This document shows, piece by piece, positions 34,977-44,928 of a stretch of 64,000 nt of DNA. This DNA comes from Bradyrhizobium sp. LTSP849. GTDB lineage: Bacteria > Pseudomonadota > Alphaproteobacteria > Rhizobiales > Xanthobacteraceae. Under the pieces are notes generated by a model that was not told the DNA's origin, made no database searches, and saw only the letters and a program-made list of their open reading frames with translations. Position numbers and translations under genes: made by a program. The stretch is taken from the NCBI RefSeq assembly GCF_000938255.1, contig NZ_JYMR01000004.1, positions 186,001 through 250,000 on the forward strand, written 5' to 3'. The stretch's first letter is position 1. Every line of letters begins with the position of its first letter.

Positions 34977-36719
34977 TCAAATGACTTGTGGAGCAAGGTA
35001 GGTAAGATCGATTGAAAACGCTGCGCCGTGCTCCGGTAGCTGCCGGCCCGCGACACGGATATGATGTTCGCCCGTCACACCAGTCGTTCCTTCCGCGCTG
35101 ACGTGGTCGCCGGTGCACAAGGCCTCGACCACGCTGTGCCCGCGCGCGTCGGTGACGGTGACCTTGAGCGAACCATCTGCCGGCACGCCGTGGCGATCGA
35201 GGCCGACACGCAGGGCGATCTTCGAGCCCTGCTCCACCCAGATTTGTCCTGTCTCGGTCTCGGCATTGGTGGCAGGTCTCGTGTCGAGATCGGCCGCCCC
35301 AAAGATCGTCTGCGTGGTGTGGCGCGGATGCCGGATGGACGCGAGGTTCAGGCCGGCGCGCGAGAAACACAGATAGCTCTGGCCCTTGCTGAAGGCGTTG
35401 CTCGGAATCGTGAAGCTCGCGACGCCATTTCCGTCCGTCCGGATATCGTCGTGATGGCCGGTGTAGTCGTGCAGATCCACATTGGCCCCGAACGCGGTCT
35501 GGCAGCGGATCGCACGCGCGTTCATGGTGTCGAAATTCAGCGCGGTCAGCAGGCCGGGGGCGCCGGTCCTGTTGAGCACGACGACCTTGTCATCGAGAAA
35601 GCGGCCGGCGGTTGGCCCGTTGGCAAGGTGCTCGTGGATCCAGACGAGATTGTCGATCCACGGCTTCAGTCCGTAGGCACCCGGCCAGACGCTCGGCGGG
35701 AAGTAGTCCTTGCCGTAAACGAACGGGTAGCCTTCGATCGACAGCAGGAAGGCATAGGCGAGCAGCTTGTTGCTGATGACCTGCTGGCCGGGCGAAGTAT
35801 CGGTGTCGGGATTGTCGACGAAGGTACAGGTGAGATCGGGACGCCAGCTGGTGTAACCCGCGCCGTCGAGCACGCGCGCATTGCCGCCGTCGCAGGCCGA
35901 TTGCAGCGCCCAGTGCATCGGGAAGTCGGCCACGAGCGAGCGGCCGCTGAGCGGTGGTTGCGTCGCCCAGCCGTTGAGGATCGCGCGATTGCCGTCGAAA
36001 TACTCCGAGTAGAAGAATTTCGAGGCCATCACGCCATGGGTCATGAATTCCCGGACGAAGGGCGCCCAGGTGCCCTTGACGTCGTCGAAGCGCGCACCGT
36101 CTGCGCCGGTCGTGCGAAACACCCATTCGCCGAAGTCGAGCGCATCCTCGATCGTGACGCGCGGCGGGCGGCAGCGCTGGTAGGATAGCTCGCGACCGAA
36201 CGGAAAATCGTCGGGCGGGCTCGGCACGTCGTCGTCGGGCAGATCGTCTGGCGGCACACCGCGAAACCAGCCGGGCGCGGTGGTATTCCGGCCATTCAGC
36301 GTCTCACCGTCCGCGCCGAGATAGCGGAAAACACCGGGGCCGCCGTTCTCTCCGCTGCGCTGATGCAGAACGAGATCGAGATAGACGTCGATATCGCAGG
36401 CATGCGCGACGGCGACCAGACGCGTCAGCGACGCTTTCGGTCCGTAGCGCGTGGCGAGCGAGCCTTGCTGGTTCTTGCTGCCGATGTCGCGGGGATCGAA
36501 CACGCCGTAACCGTCGCAGCCGGGACCGGCGCCGCCCTGCGCCTTCGACGTCGGCGGCAGCTGGATCGCAGTGAAGCCGACATTGCGGAGTGCGCGAACA
36601 TGTGTCGCGAGGAAATCGAGCAACCAGGGTGCGCCGCGCCCATCGACGGGCGCCGGCACGGTCACGCGTTCGCCGTGCGGACCGAAGAAGCGTTCCCAAG
36701 CTAGCAGCGCTACTCCCAT
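34977..36719 (-). CDS. GH13-family alpha-amylase-like protein with altered active site
   Basis: 580 residues. The TIM-barrel regions are recognisable: region I DLVLHQ (115-120), region II GARFDDVKG (208-216, nucleophile Asp212), region III FYSEYFDG (acid/base Glu239) and region IV FVDNPD (300-305, Asp305). The three acids are kept, but the three histidines of ordinary amylases (H of NH, KH and NHD) are Gln120, Gly216 and Pro304. A C-terminal beta domain and an extra beta-rich region (from about 470) follow. No signal peptide. The ATG at 36719 is preceded by AGAGG. Starch-type substrates are doubtful. Confidence 0.8.
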   Translation of the reverse strand: MGVALLAWERFFGPHGERVTVPAPVDGRGAPWLLDFLATHVRALRNVGFTAIQLPPTSKAQGGAGPGCDGYGVFDPRDIGSKNQQGSLATRYGPKASLTRLVAVAHACDIDVYLDLVLHQRSGENGGPGVFRYLGADGETLNGRNTTAPGWFRGVPPDDLPDDDVPSPPDDFPFGRELSYQRCRPPRVTIEDALDFGEWVFRTTGADGARFDDVKGTWAPFVREFMTHGVMASKFFYSEYFDGNRAILNGWATQPPLSGRSLVADFPMHWALQSACDGGNARVLDGAGYTSWRPDLTCTFVDNPDTDTSPGQQVISNKLLAYAFLLSIEGYPFVYGKDYFPPSVWPGAYGLKPWIDNLVWIHEHLANGPTAGRFLDDKVVVLNRTGAPGLLTALNFDTMNARAIRCQTAFGANVDLHDYTGHHDDIRTDGNGVASFTIPSNAFSKGQSYLCFSRAGLNLASIRHPRHTTQTIFGAADLDTRPATNAETETGQIWVEQGSKIALRVGLDRHGVPADGSLKVTVTDARGHSVVEALCTGDHVSAEGTTGVTGEHHIRVAGRQLPEHGAAFSIDLTYLAPQVI

Positions 36720-36850
36720 GACGCGGCCTCTGGCTGGCAGCGTCAATCATGCCTTGGACGGAGATCATCCGGAAGTTGAAATTTGCGGCAAGCGCTGCCG
36801 TAGAACGAACCCCCGCTCACGATCGCGTGCGCAGCGAGATGCGTCAGGTG

Positions 36851-37534
36851 TTAATCGTCAGTCCCGAACAGCATGAAGCCACTGCGCGGACGGCGGGCAA
36901 CATCGCGTACATCGGAATCTTGGCGGACGTTGCGCGCGACATCATCCCAATTGGTCTGATCGCGTGCGCCGCTCGCGTCGCGCGGGTCATAGCGGCGACG
37001 CTCGGCCCAACGTTCGCGCCGCTCCACACGTCGCCGCTCGGACGCCGCACGCTTCACGTCAGAATCCCTGGCCTTGGCATAGGCGTTGTCAGGTGGAGAG
37101 GCCGGCTCTGTGGACGCCTGCGGCTCAACGGGTTTTGTTACTTGCGGAGGCGATGCGGGAGTCGGTTTCGGCGGCTCGACCGCGGCTGTTGTCTGCGGCG
37201 GTGGCGGCGCCGGAGGTTCCGCGCTCGCCTGAGTGGTCTGCACATCAGGCTTTGCTTCTGGCTTCGCTTCGTCCTGCGCCTGCGCAGGCGCCGCGATTAC
37301 TCCGCCGAAGGTCTGCGATCCGGTGAGATATTGAACGCGCTCTGACGGCGCGCTCGTCGTGGTCGTCGGGCTCGCAGCCGGTTCAGCGCGCTGCGCCATC
37401 TTACCGGTATCCGGCCCCTGCTTGGGCGCGATCGGATGCATGATGTTGCCGGCGACGATACCGCCGCCGAGACCAATGGCGATGGCGGCGACAATCGATC
37501 CGGCACCGACGAAATAGGCTGTCGAGGCGCGCAT
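36851..37534 (-). CDS. Membrane-anchored Pro-rich protein
   Basis: 227 residues. One N-terminal membrane segment (STAYFVGAGSIVAAIAIGLGGGIVAG), then a long Pro/Ala/Thr-rich linker (PAPPPPQTTAAVEPPKPTPA) and a basic C-terminal part (ERRRVERRERWAERRRYDPRD) ending GFMLFGTDD. No domain recognised. It looks like a cell-envelope protein with an extended linker. It may be co-transcribed with the gene ending at 37621. Confidence 0.65.
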   Translation of the reverse strand: MRASTAYFVGAGSIVAAIAIGLGGGIVAGNIMHPIAPKQGPDTGKMAQRAEPAASPTTTTSAPSERVQYLTGSQTFGGVIAAPAQAQDEAKPEAKPDVQTTQASAEPPAPPPPQTTAAVEPPKPTPASPPQVTKPVEPQASTEPASPPDNAYAKARDSDVKRAASERRRVERRERWAERRRYDPRDASGARDQTNWDDVARNVRQDSDVRDVARRPRSGFMLFGTDD

Positions 37535-37620
37535 TGGTCCACTCCCTGTTCGGAGCGGGCAACGCGTGAGGATTGCCGGATGTTCCTGATATCAGTGGTT
37601 CCCCGAGGGGAAATCGGGCG

Positions 37621-38352
37621 TCAGATTTGCTGCGCGACCTTCTCGAGCCCGATGATGCGGGCGAGCTTGCGCACTTCCTCTTTCTGGTCGTCACGCAGCT
37701 GGAACAGCAGCGGCATCGCGGCCGACTTCAACTGCTGGACCTCGTCGCAATTCGGATCGATCGGCACGCCCGGCGCATTCGGATTGGAGAGCTTGTTGGC
37801 GGAGATCTTGCGGACGACGTTGCGCAGCGCGGTCTCGACCGAGGGCCAGTAATATTCCTGCGAGGACGACAGTTTCAGGCGATCCCTGATGCCAGCGATC
37901 TGCACTTCGGACAGCAAAGAATAGGACTTCTGCGGCTGCGGCTTGGCGGCGACCTTCGGCTTGGCAGGGGCCTCGGAGAGCGCACCGGTTGGCGCCTCTG
38001 CGGTGGCTGGCGCCTCCAACGAGGCAACCTTGGTCTCGCTCCCCTTGAGCCTGGGGAAATCAGACGGCGCGGCCGCTGCAAAGGCCTGGCGCAACGGCTC
38101 GGTCAGGACGGGGGCCTGCGACAGCTTGTCGGCGGGAACCTGCACCGGGTCGATCGCGGCCGAGGCCAGGGCCAGCGTCGGAACCAGCCGGTCGGCCTTG
38201 GCGGCGCGGTTGGCAGCGAGCGGCTTCGGTGGGGCCTGCGTGATCATCTCGGCGCTGACGCTGGGCACGCTGTCGCGCCCGAGAATGGCAGTGGTGGCGG
38301 CGCCGAGGACGAGGAAACAGGTCAGCACAATGATGGTGATGGCTCTGGACAA
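37621..38352 (-). CDS. Exported protein of unknown function
   Basis: 243 residues. A signal or anchor segment (ITIIVLTCFLVLGAATTAILG) precedes a low-complexity Ala/Pro stretch and a C-terminal helical part (SLLSEVQIAGIRDRLKLSSSQEYYWPSVETALR ... LLFQLRDDQKEEVRKLARIIGL). The C-terminal pattern of Tyr-Tyr-Trp-Pro plus a charged helix recurs in alphaproteobacterial envelope proteins resembling Spy/LTXXQ-type proteins, but I cannot confirm it. It is 86 bp upstream of the Pro-rich gene on the same strand. Confidence 0.6.
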   Translation of the reverse strand: MSRAITIIVLTCFLVLGAATTAILGRDSVPSVSAEMITQAPPKPLAANRAAKADRLVPTLALASAAIDPVQVPADKLSQAPVLTEPLRQAFAAAAPSDFPRLKGSETKVASLEAPATAEAPTGALSEAPAKPKVAAKPQPQKSYSLLSEVQIAGIRDRLKLSSSQEYYWPSVETALRNVVRKISANKLSNPNAPGVPIDPNCDEVQQLKSAAMPLLFQLRDDQKEEVRKLARIIGLEKVAQQI

Positions 38353-38483
38353 ACGTCTCTCCGGGAGGCCGCTTCACGATGTTGTTAGCAATGCCGGGAA
38401 AAACGGCAATAATTAAGGCTTGAGTGTGCCTTTCAGGCGACAATTGCCATGCCTGCGGCGACATGGCCAAAAACCGAGTGAAA

Positions 38484-38732
38484 TCAAGCAGCTGCGGCCA
38501 GATCGTAGGCATCCTGGATGTCGGCGACGATCTCGGAGGCCTCCCAGACGGCGCGCGGCTCGACCGATTGCAGCGTCACCGTCCAGTTGCCGCCCCGGCG
38601 GGTGCGGGGAACGCTGAGGATGTCAAAGCGGACATTGCGGCACATCGGATGACGGGCCAGCGCATGCGCCACGCGGACGCGGATTTCGTCCAGCGAAGCC
38701 TGTGTCTTGGAGTTGAGAAAATCGAAGTCCAT
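38484..38732 (-). CDS. Small conserved hypothetical protein
   Basis: 82 residues, no signal, mixed alpha/beta (SLDEIRVRVAHALARHPMCRNVRFDILSV, then NWTVTLQSV). It looks like a small soluble domain of unknown function. The base composition of the frame fits coding DNA. Confidence 0.55.
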   Translation of the reverse strand: MDFDFLNSKTQASLDEIRVRVAHALARHPMCRNVRFDILSVPRTRRGGNWTVTLQSVEPRAVWEASEIVADIQDAYDLAAAA

Positions 38733-39296
38733 AGCCTGTCCCTCTCGGTCCTGATTGGCGGCCGTGAGGGGGATTCTGGGCGAACGATGGTTAATCTGCC
38801 GTTAAGCGCGGCGGGCCGGAGCTATGCGGGATTAACTGTGCTGGTGGGCCGAAGCCTGCTCTCCCTCCCCGCGCACATGCCGCGCGAAAGCCGGCGCGCG
38901 GCAGCATCCTCACCCGGGATTTTACGGGGTTGTTGTGGCCGGCAAACAACAGCGCGCCATAGAGCGTGTGGAGGCGGTGCGCGCGCAATTGCCGGCGAAT
39001 CTACGAATCAACTAGATCGCTGAACGGGGCTGGGAAGCGGAGTATCAAATGAGAGTCGCTTCCTTGGAAAGTGCGGTGGCTGCGGTCACGTTGATCACGG
39101 CTACCGTTGTGGTGCTGTGGGAGATCAAGATCTTCTACGGCATGTGAACTGGCAGGACGCTGGCGTCGAACAAGAGAGCCTCCGGACAAGAAGAGGTTCG
39201 CGACCAGGGCATCCCTTCCGCGGCGGCGGAAGTCTGCCATTCAAGTGGCACCAGGACAAATAGCACCCGGACTTGGCGCGGCCAAAGCCGTCACGC
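38733..39296. other. 564-bp gap, mostly without recognisable genes
   Basis: Apart from the small ORF at 39049-39147, I see no convincing gene. A GC-rich hairpin with 8-bp arms GCCGCGCG (38880-38887) and CGCGCGGC (38896-38903) is present. No RNA gene is recognisable. Confidence 0.4.
39049..39147 (+). CDS. Possible 32-residue membrane peptide
   Basis: A short ORF with one hydrophobic segment (AVAAVTLITATVVVLW) followed by EIKIFYGM, the arrangement of small single-pass membrane proteins. GGAG lies 8 bases upstream of the ATG in AAGCGGAGTATCAAATG. Evidence is only the ORF, the start site and the hydrophobic segment. Confidence 0.35.
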   Translation: MRVASLESAVAAVTLITATVVVLWEIKIFYGM

Positions 39297-40070
39297 TCAC
39301 CGCTTCTCGATCACCAGACTCTGCACCGCTCGACCGAAATAACCTTGCCTGTCTGCGAGCCGCGACATCGCGAGGCCCGCGCCGTCGGGACCGATCCAGG
39401 ATTCGCCGTCGAGCAAGATCCACTCACCGACCGGCTGGCGCGCAAAGTTCACGGTAAGGTCGGCGTTGATGTAGGTCCATTCGCGGAAATCGAGCGTCGA
39501 GGCGGTGCCGTTGGAGAAATCCGCGGCGACCACGGCGCGCATCGCCTGCGAGATCGCTTCGCCCGCGATCAGCGGATGGTCGACGCGAAACCAGATCGCG
39601 CCCGCACCGGCCTGGCCGAAGCGACCGCGCGCGGCGCGCATCGAGACCGATCGCACGAACGGGCTTGTTGCGGCGTGGCCGTCCTCGGCGAGCGAGTCCT
39701 CCGGCGAGGGCAAATTGACCGGCAGCTCCCTCACGTCGTCAGGGAGCGTCAGCGCCTGCGTCTTGCCCTTGAGCACGGTAGCGCCGACGACCTGCACGCC
39801 GTCGGCGAGCAGCTTGATCTCGCAGAGCTGGATCTTGCGGCCCTCGCGCAAGACTTCGGTCTCGATCGTGAGCGGCGCCACCGGGACGGGGCGCATCAGG
39901 TCGATGGTGACGCGCGCGATCGCCATCGGCACCGGCGTCGGGATGCGTTCCGCCGCCCACGTCACCAGCGAAGCCGGCGCCGAGCCATGCTGCATCCGCC
40001 GGTCCCACGGCCCCGCGGCATCAGGGCTGGTGACGACACTGTTGCCGTCGACACGGTAGATCGCGGTCAT
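39297..40070 (-). CDS. Acyl-CoA thioesterase family protein (double hotdog)
   Basis: 257 residues, two hotdog-like halves. The N-terminal half contains PAAGPWDRRMQHGSAPASLV-like and PVPMAIARVTIDLMRPVPVAPL (typical TesB/4HBT_3 strand-loop), the C-terminal half ends DLTVNFARQPVGEWILLDGESW. This fits the 4HBT_3 or acyl-CoA thioesterase class. The ATG at 40070 is preceded by GGAGAAACG. It hydrolyses acyl-CoA; chain length is unknown. Confidence 0.8.
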   Translation of the reverse strand: MTAIYRVDGNSVVTSPDAAGPWDRRMQHGSAPASLVTWAAERIPTPVPMAIARVTIDLMRPVPVAPLTIETEVLREGRKIQLCEIKLLADGVQVVGATVLKGKTQALTLPDDVRELPVNLPSPEDSLAEDGHAATSPFVRSVSMRAARGRFGQAGAGAIWFRVDHPLIAGEAISQAMRAVVAADFSNGTASTLDFREWTYINADLTVNFARQPVGEWILLDGESWIGPDGAGLAMSRLADRQGYFGRAVQSLVIEKR

Positions 40071-40109
40071 CGTTTCTCCGTGGTGCACATTCGGAGTTCA
40101 GCAAAAAGT

Positions 40110-40231
40110 GTCGTCCCGGCGAAGGCCGGGACCCATAGCCACAGGGAGCAGTTGTGAAGCGAAATCGTGGTTGATATCGAGCGCAACGACGACCCGTCGG
40201 GATTATGGGTCCCGGCCTTCGCCGGGACGAC
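40110..40231. repeat. Inverted-repeat element, type A copy 1 (reverse orientation)
   Basis: Two perfect 28-bp reverse-complementary units, 40110-40137 (starting GTCGTCCCGGCG) and 40204-40231, with a 66-bp core. Each unit is itself palindromic around GAAGG. The same units occur at 50682, 61528 and 63590. The TGTGGC next to the unit end shows that this copy runs opposite to copies 2 and 3. Confidence 0.85.
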
Positions 40232-40258
40232 AGATGAAAGATGCCGGGACGACGGTGC

Positions 40259-41227
40259 CTACAACGGCGGATCGATCGCCTCGTCATATTCCTTTTTGAA
40301 GCGCGCGATCAGCTCGGCGGCGGGCAAGACCTTGTCGACGCTGCCGATGCCCTGGCCCGAGCCCCAGATCTCCTTCCAGGCCTTCGGCTTGGCGCGCTCG
40401 CCGGAGGCGTCGGTGCCGAAATTCATCTTGGAGGGGTCGGAGGTCGGCAGGTTTTCCGGATCCATGCCGGCGGCGAGGATCGAGGGCTTCAGGTAATTGC
40501 CGTGCACGCCGGTAAAGAGGTTGGAATAGACGATGTCGTCGGCGCTCGCACCCGCGATCATCTCCTTGTAGTTCTCGACCGCGTTGGCTTCCTTCGTCGC
40601 AATGAAGGCCGAGCCGATATAGGCGAAGTCGGCACCGAGAATGCGCGCGGCACGGATCGCCTTGCCGTTGCCGATCGCGCCCGACAGCGCGATCGGGCCG
40701 TCGAACCATTTTCGCGTTTCGGCAACGAAGGCCAGCGGCGAAATCGTGCCGGCATGGCCGCCGGCGCCGGCCGAGACCAGGATCAGGCCGTCGGCGCCCT
40801 TCTCGATCGCCTTGTGCGAGAATTTCTGGTTGATCACGTCGTGGAAGACGATGCCGCCCCAGCCGTGCACGGCCTGATTGAGCTCCTCGCGCGCACCGAG
40901 CGACGAGATGACCATCGGCACCTTGTACTTGGCGCAAAGCTGCATGTCGTGATCGAGCCGGTTGTTCGACTTGTGCACGATCTGGTTGACCGCGAACGGC
41001 GCCGACGGCTTGTCGGGATGCGCGCGGTCATAGGCCGCGAGCTCTTCGGTGATCCGCGCCAGCCATTCGTCGAGCAGCTCGGGCGGGCGCGCGTTCAGCG
41101 ACGGAAACGAGCCGACCACACCCGCCTTGCACTGCGCGATCACGAGATCGGGCACCGAGATGATGAAGAGCGGCGAACCGATCACGGGGATCGACAGACG
41201 CCCCTTGAACAGAGCAGGCATGGACAT
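40259..41227 (-). CDS. Nitronate monooxygenase (2-nitropropane dioxygenase type)
   Basis: 322 residues, FMN TIM-barrel protein of the NMO class. It starts MSMPALFKGRLSIPVIGSP, has the FMN motif SAGAGGHAGTISPLAF and a C-terminal active-site region with GSAFIATKEA. It would oxidise alkyl nitronates using FMN. The ATG at 41227 is preceded by AAAGGA. It has no operon partner; copy 1 of the type A repeat lies 27 bp beyond its stop codon, and aspA, on the same strand, ends 155 bp upstream. Confidence 0.85.
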   Translation of the reverse strand: MSMPALFKGRLSIPVIGSPLFIISVPDLVIAQCKAGVVGSFPSLNARPPELLDEWLARITEELAAYDRAHPDKPSAPFAVNQIVHKSNNRLDHDMQLCAKYKVPMVISSLGAREELNQAVHGWGGIVFHDVINQKFSHKAIEKGADGLILVSAGAGGHAGTISPLAFVAETRKWFDGPIALSGAIGNGKAIRAARILGADFAYIGSAFIATKEANAVENYKEMIAGASADDIVYSNLFTGVHGNYLKPSILAAGMDPENLPTSDPSKMNFGTDASGERAKPKAWKEIWGSGQGIGSVDKVLPAAELIARFKKEYDEAIDPPL

Positions 41228-41382
41228 TGCGAAACGATCCTTTGTTGGCAGGCAAATCGAAAGCTGGAAGCCATACCAACAAGGCAATCTTTCCACTGTC
41301 AAGTATTGCGTTTTGACGCCGCCCCCGGACGCCGTTACCGCAATTCCAACGCGCGGAATTCGCTACGCAAAGGCGGGCGGCA

Positions 41383-42783
<1,401 letters not shown>

Positions 42784-42818
42784 GGGTGCTCCTTGTTGCA
42801 TGCGCGCAGGCTATCGCA

Positions 42819-43355
42819 TCAGTTCTGGCACAGCGCGCTGGTCACGAAAGTATCGGTGCGGCAGTCATCCGGCTTGCGGGCTCGGCCCGGGATCAAAACC
42901 TTGGCCGAGCATTTTTCGGCGGAGTCGGCGTTCAGGCTCTTGCCTTCCTTGTAGCCCTTGCTCTGGCAGAGCTGGTCGGCGGCCTGCTTGCAGTCGGGCG
43001 CGCCGTTTGACGAGACCGGGCAGGCCGCGCGCCCCGAGACCATGGTGGACGGCTTCGCCAGCCGCGACAGATCGTTCATGGTCTCGCTCGGGCTTTTGAT
43101 CGGCGGCAGCAACGAGGGCAGCTTGTCGAACAGCTTGCCCATTTCGTTGATCAGCCCGGGATTTTCCTCGCGCGCCGAGGGAGCCGACGGCGGTGGCGGT
43201 GGTGCTGGCGTGGCCTGCGGCCCCTGCTCCTGGAGACCGAGCGCCGGCGGCGTCGATTGCGGCCAACCGGCCCCGCCGGAGCCGAGCAGGACCAGCAGCA
43301 TCGCTGAAACAAGCCACCCCAGCCGCACCGCCGGATTGCCGGATCGAACCATCAT
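42819..43355 (-). CDS. Exported Cys-rich protein of unknown function
   Basis: 178 residues with a signal peptide (LGWLVSAMLLVLLGSGGAGWPQ). A Pro-rich stretch (ATPAPPPPPSAPSA) is followed by a C-terminal part with six cysteines (CPVSSNGAPDC, QLCQSKGYKEGKS, KCSAK, DDCRTDTFVTSALCQ), probably disulfide-bonded in the periplasm. Family unknown. Confidence 0.65.
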   Translation of the reverse strand: MMVRSGNPAVRLGWLVSAMLLVLLGSGGAGWPQSTPPALGLQEQGPQATPAPPPPPSAPSAREENPGLINEMGKLFDKLPSLLPPIKSPSETMNDLSRLAKPSTMVSGRAACPVSSNGAPDCKQAADQLCQSKGYKEGKSLNADSAEKCSAKVLIPGRARKPDDCRTDTFVTSALCQN

Positions 43356-43401
43356 GACGGCAACCGTAACCGAAGCCGGCGCAGCGGCAAAGCATTGAGG
43401 T

Positions 43402-43983
43402 TTAGATCAGCTTGATCGCGATGACGAAGCCTAGCACCAGCACGGCGGCGCCAAGCGCGACCCACAATCCAAGATGCTTCTCGATCCTGACCCGGATCCA
43501 GTCGCCATAGCGGTTGAGCAGAATCGCCACGATGAAGAAGCGTCCACCGCGCGCCACGATCGAGCACAGGATGAACAGGCCGATATTATAGCCGGCAAAG
43601 CCCGAGGTGATGGTGACGAGCTTGTAGGGGATCGGCGTCAGCCCCTTGAGCAGGATGATCACCGTGCCCCATTCCGCATAGGAGGCGCGGAACGCATCGA
43701 CCTTGTCGCCGAGACCGTAGACCTGGATCAGCCAGTGGCCGACCGAGTCAAACAGCAGCGCACCGATGGCGTAGCCGAGCAGGCCGCCCACCACCGAGGT
43801 CGCGGTGCAGATCGCCGCGTAGAGCCAGGCGCGCTGCGGGCGCGCCAGCGACATCGGGATCAGCATCACGTCCGGAGGGACGGGAAAGAAGGAGCTTTCG
43901 GCGAAAGCCACGGCGCCCATGATCCAGAGCGCGTAAGGCTTGTGGGCGGCGTCGATGCACCAGTCGTAGATACGTTTCAGCAT
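43402..43983 (-). CDS. DedA/YqaA-type membrane protein
   Basis: 193 residues with about four membrane segments. SSFFPVPPDVMLIPMSLARP near the start and KGLTPIPYKLVTITSGFAG are the two reentrant-helix motifs of the YqaA/DedA (VTT domain) family; these proteins act in lipid handling or envelope homeostasis. The ATG at 43983 is preferred to an earlier GTG at 44004. Confidence 0.85.
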   Translation of the reverse strand: MLKRIYDWCIDAAHKPYALWIMGAVAFAESSFFPVPPDVMLIPMSLARPQRAWLYAAICTATSVVGGLLGYAIGALLFDSVGHWLIQVYGLGDKVDAFRASYAEWGTVIILLKGLTPIPYKLVTITSGFAGYNIGLFILCSIVARGGRFFIVAILLNRYGDWIRVRIEKHLGLWVALGAAVLVLGFVIAIKLI

Positions 43984-44040
43984 GGCGCCGCGATGAAGCA
44001 CCATGGGGCGGATTTGTCCATCGCGAGTTTTGTGACGATT

Positions 44041-44445
44041 TTAGTGGCGCTTGCGCGCCACGCGGCCCTCGAGCGCGACAATTGGCCGCCGCGCGGCCAC
44101 GCGCGGTGACGCGACTTTGGGCAGCTTCATGGAAGACTTCGGCAGCTTCTCGGCAATGCCGAGCATGTCCTCACGCCGAGTCATCTCGCGCCAGACATCC
44201 TCGGGACGTACGCCGGCCGAGGCCCAGAGCACGGTCAGATTGTAGAGCAGATCGGCGCTCTCCCGGATCACGGCTTGGCTATCGCCGTTGACCGCGTCGA
44301 TGACGACCTCGATGGCCTCTTCGGCCAGCTTCTTCGCCATTTTGGAGGGGCCGCGCTGAAACAGCCGCGCGGTGCGCGATGTTGCCGGATCAAGATCCTT
44401 GGCCGCGAGCACAGCCAGATATAGCCGCTCAAGCGAATCACTCAT
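44041..44445 (-). CDS. hisE: Phosphoribosyl-ATP pyrophosphatase-like protein
   Basis: 134 residues, all-alpha MazG/HisE fold. LAEEAIEVVIDAVNGDSQ and IRESADLLYNLTVLWASAG carry the acidic residues that bind magnesium. HisE converts phosphoribosyl-ATP to phosphoribosyl-AMP in histidine synthesis. It is about 25 residues longer than usual, with a basic C-terminal tail (RVAARRPIVALEGRVARKRH). No other his gene is near, so it may be a second copy or a MazG-like housekeeping enzyme. The ATG at 44445 is chosen. Confidence 0.7.
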   Translation of the reverse strand: MSDSLERLYLAVLAAKDLDPATSRTARLFQRGPSKMAKKLAEEAIEVVIDAVNGDSQAVIRESADLLYNLTVLWASAGVRPEDVWREMTRREDMLGIAEKLPKSSMKLPKVASPRVAARRPIVALEGRVARKRH

Positions 44446-44503
44446 GGTACTCAAAACTACTCTAAACCAATGGCGGACGCGTTAACGCCTGACAATAAAG
44501 CCA

Positions 44504-44540
44504 AAAACAGGCCGGCGCGGCAAGCGCGACGGCCTGTTTT
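44504..44540 (-). terminator. Rho-independent terminator
   Basis: Perfect 10-bp arms AAAACAGGCC (44504-44513) and GGCCTGTTTT (44531-44540), loop of 17. On the minus strand the stem is followed by a T run, just downstream of the 121-residue gene ending at 44563. The sequence is symmetric, so it may also act in the other direction. Confidence 0.75.
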
Positions 44541-44562
44541 GGTCAACCTTTGGTAGCCAAAG

Positions 44563-44928
44563 CTAGTAGCAGTTCGTGTAGTGGCCTTGACCGCACATCT
44601 CGGACGGCGCGGTGCCACCGTAGCGCTGATACTGGTAGTCCGGGCCCGGGCCGTAATAGGGGCCGTTGCCGTAATAGGCAGGGCCGCTGTAGTAGGCCGG
44701 ACCGCCATAATAGGGACCGTCGTCATAGGCGTTGCGGCTCGCGGCGATCGCAAGCCCGGTGCCGACGATACCGGCAATGGCTGCGCCGGCGAAAGCCCCC
44801 CCGCCGCCGCCATGCCAGTGGCGGCCGCCAGCGAACGACGCGGTGGGGGCGACGGTGGTCAGCGCCAGCACCGCCGCGGTGGCGAGAACGGCCTTGCGGC
44901 CGGCAAATTTCGAAAATCGGTCAAACAT
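44563..44928 (-). CDS. Gly/Tyr-rich exported protein
   Basis: 121 residues: signal peptide (KAVLATAAVLALTTVAPTASFA), then GGRHWHGGGGGAFAGAAIAGIVG and Tyr/Pro repeats (YYGGPAYYSGPAYYGNGPYY), ending CGQGHYTNCY. It resembles small rhizobial BA14K/glycine-zipper-type envelope proteins, with GxxxG in the alanine-rich segment. AAGGAGGG precedes the ATG at 44928. A strong terminator lies just downstream. Confidence 0.72.
   Translation of the reverse strand: MFDRFSKFAGRKAVLATAAVLALTTVAPTASFAGGRHWHGGGGGAFAGAAIAGIVGTGLAIAASRNAYDDGPYYGGPAYYSGPAYYGNGPYYGPGPDYQYQRYGGTAPSEMCGQGHYTNCY

Noticed and set aside
38733..39296. RNA gene or degraded transposon in the 564-bp gap
   Set aside because: No cloverleaf, transposase motif or terminal repeats found; only a GC-rich hairpin and a possible small ORF.
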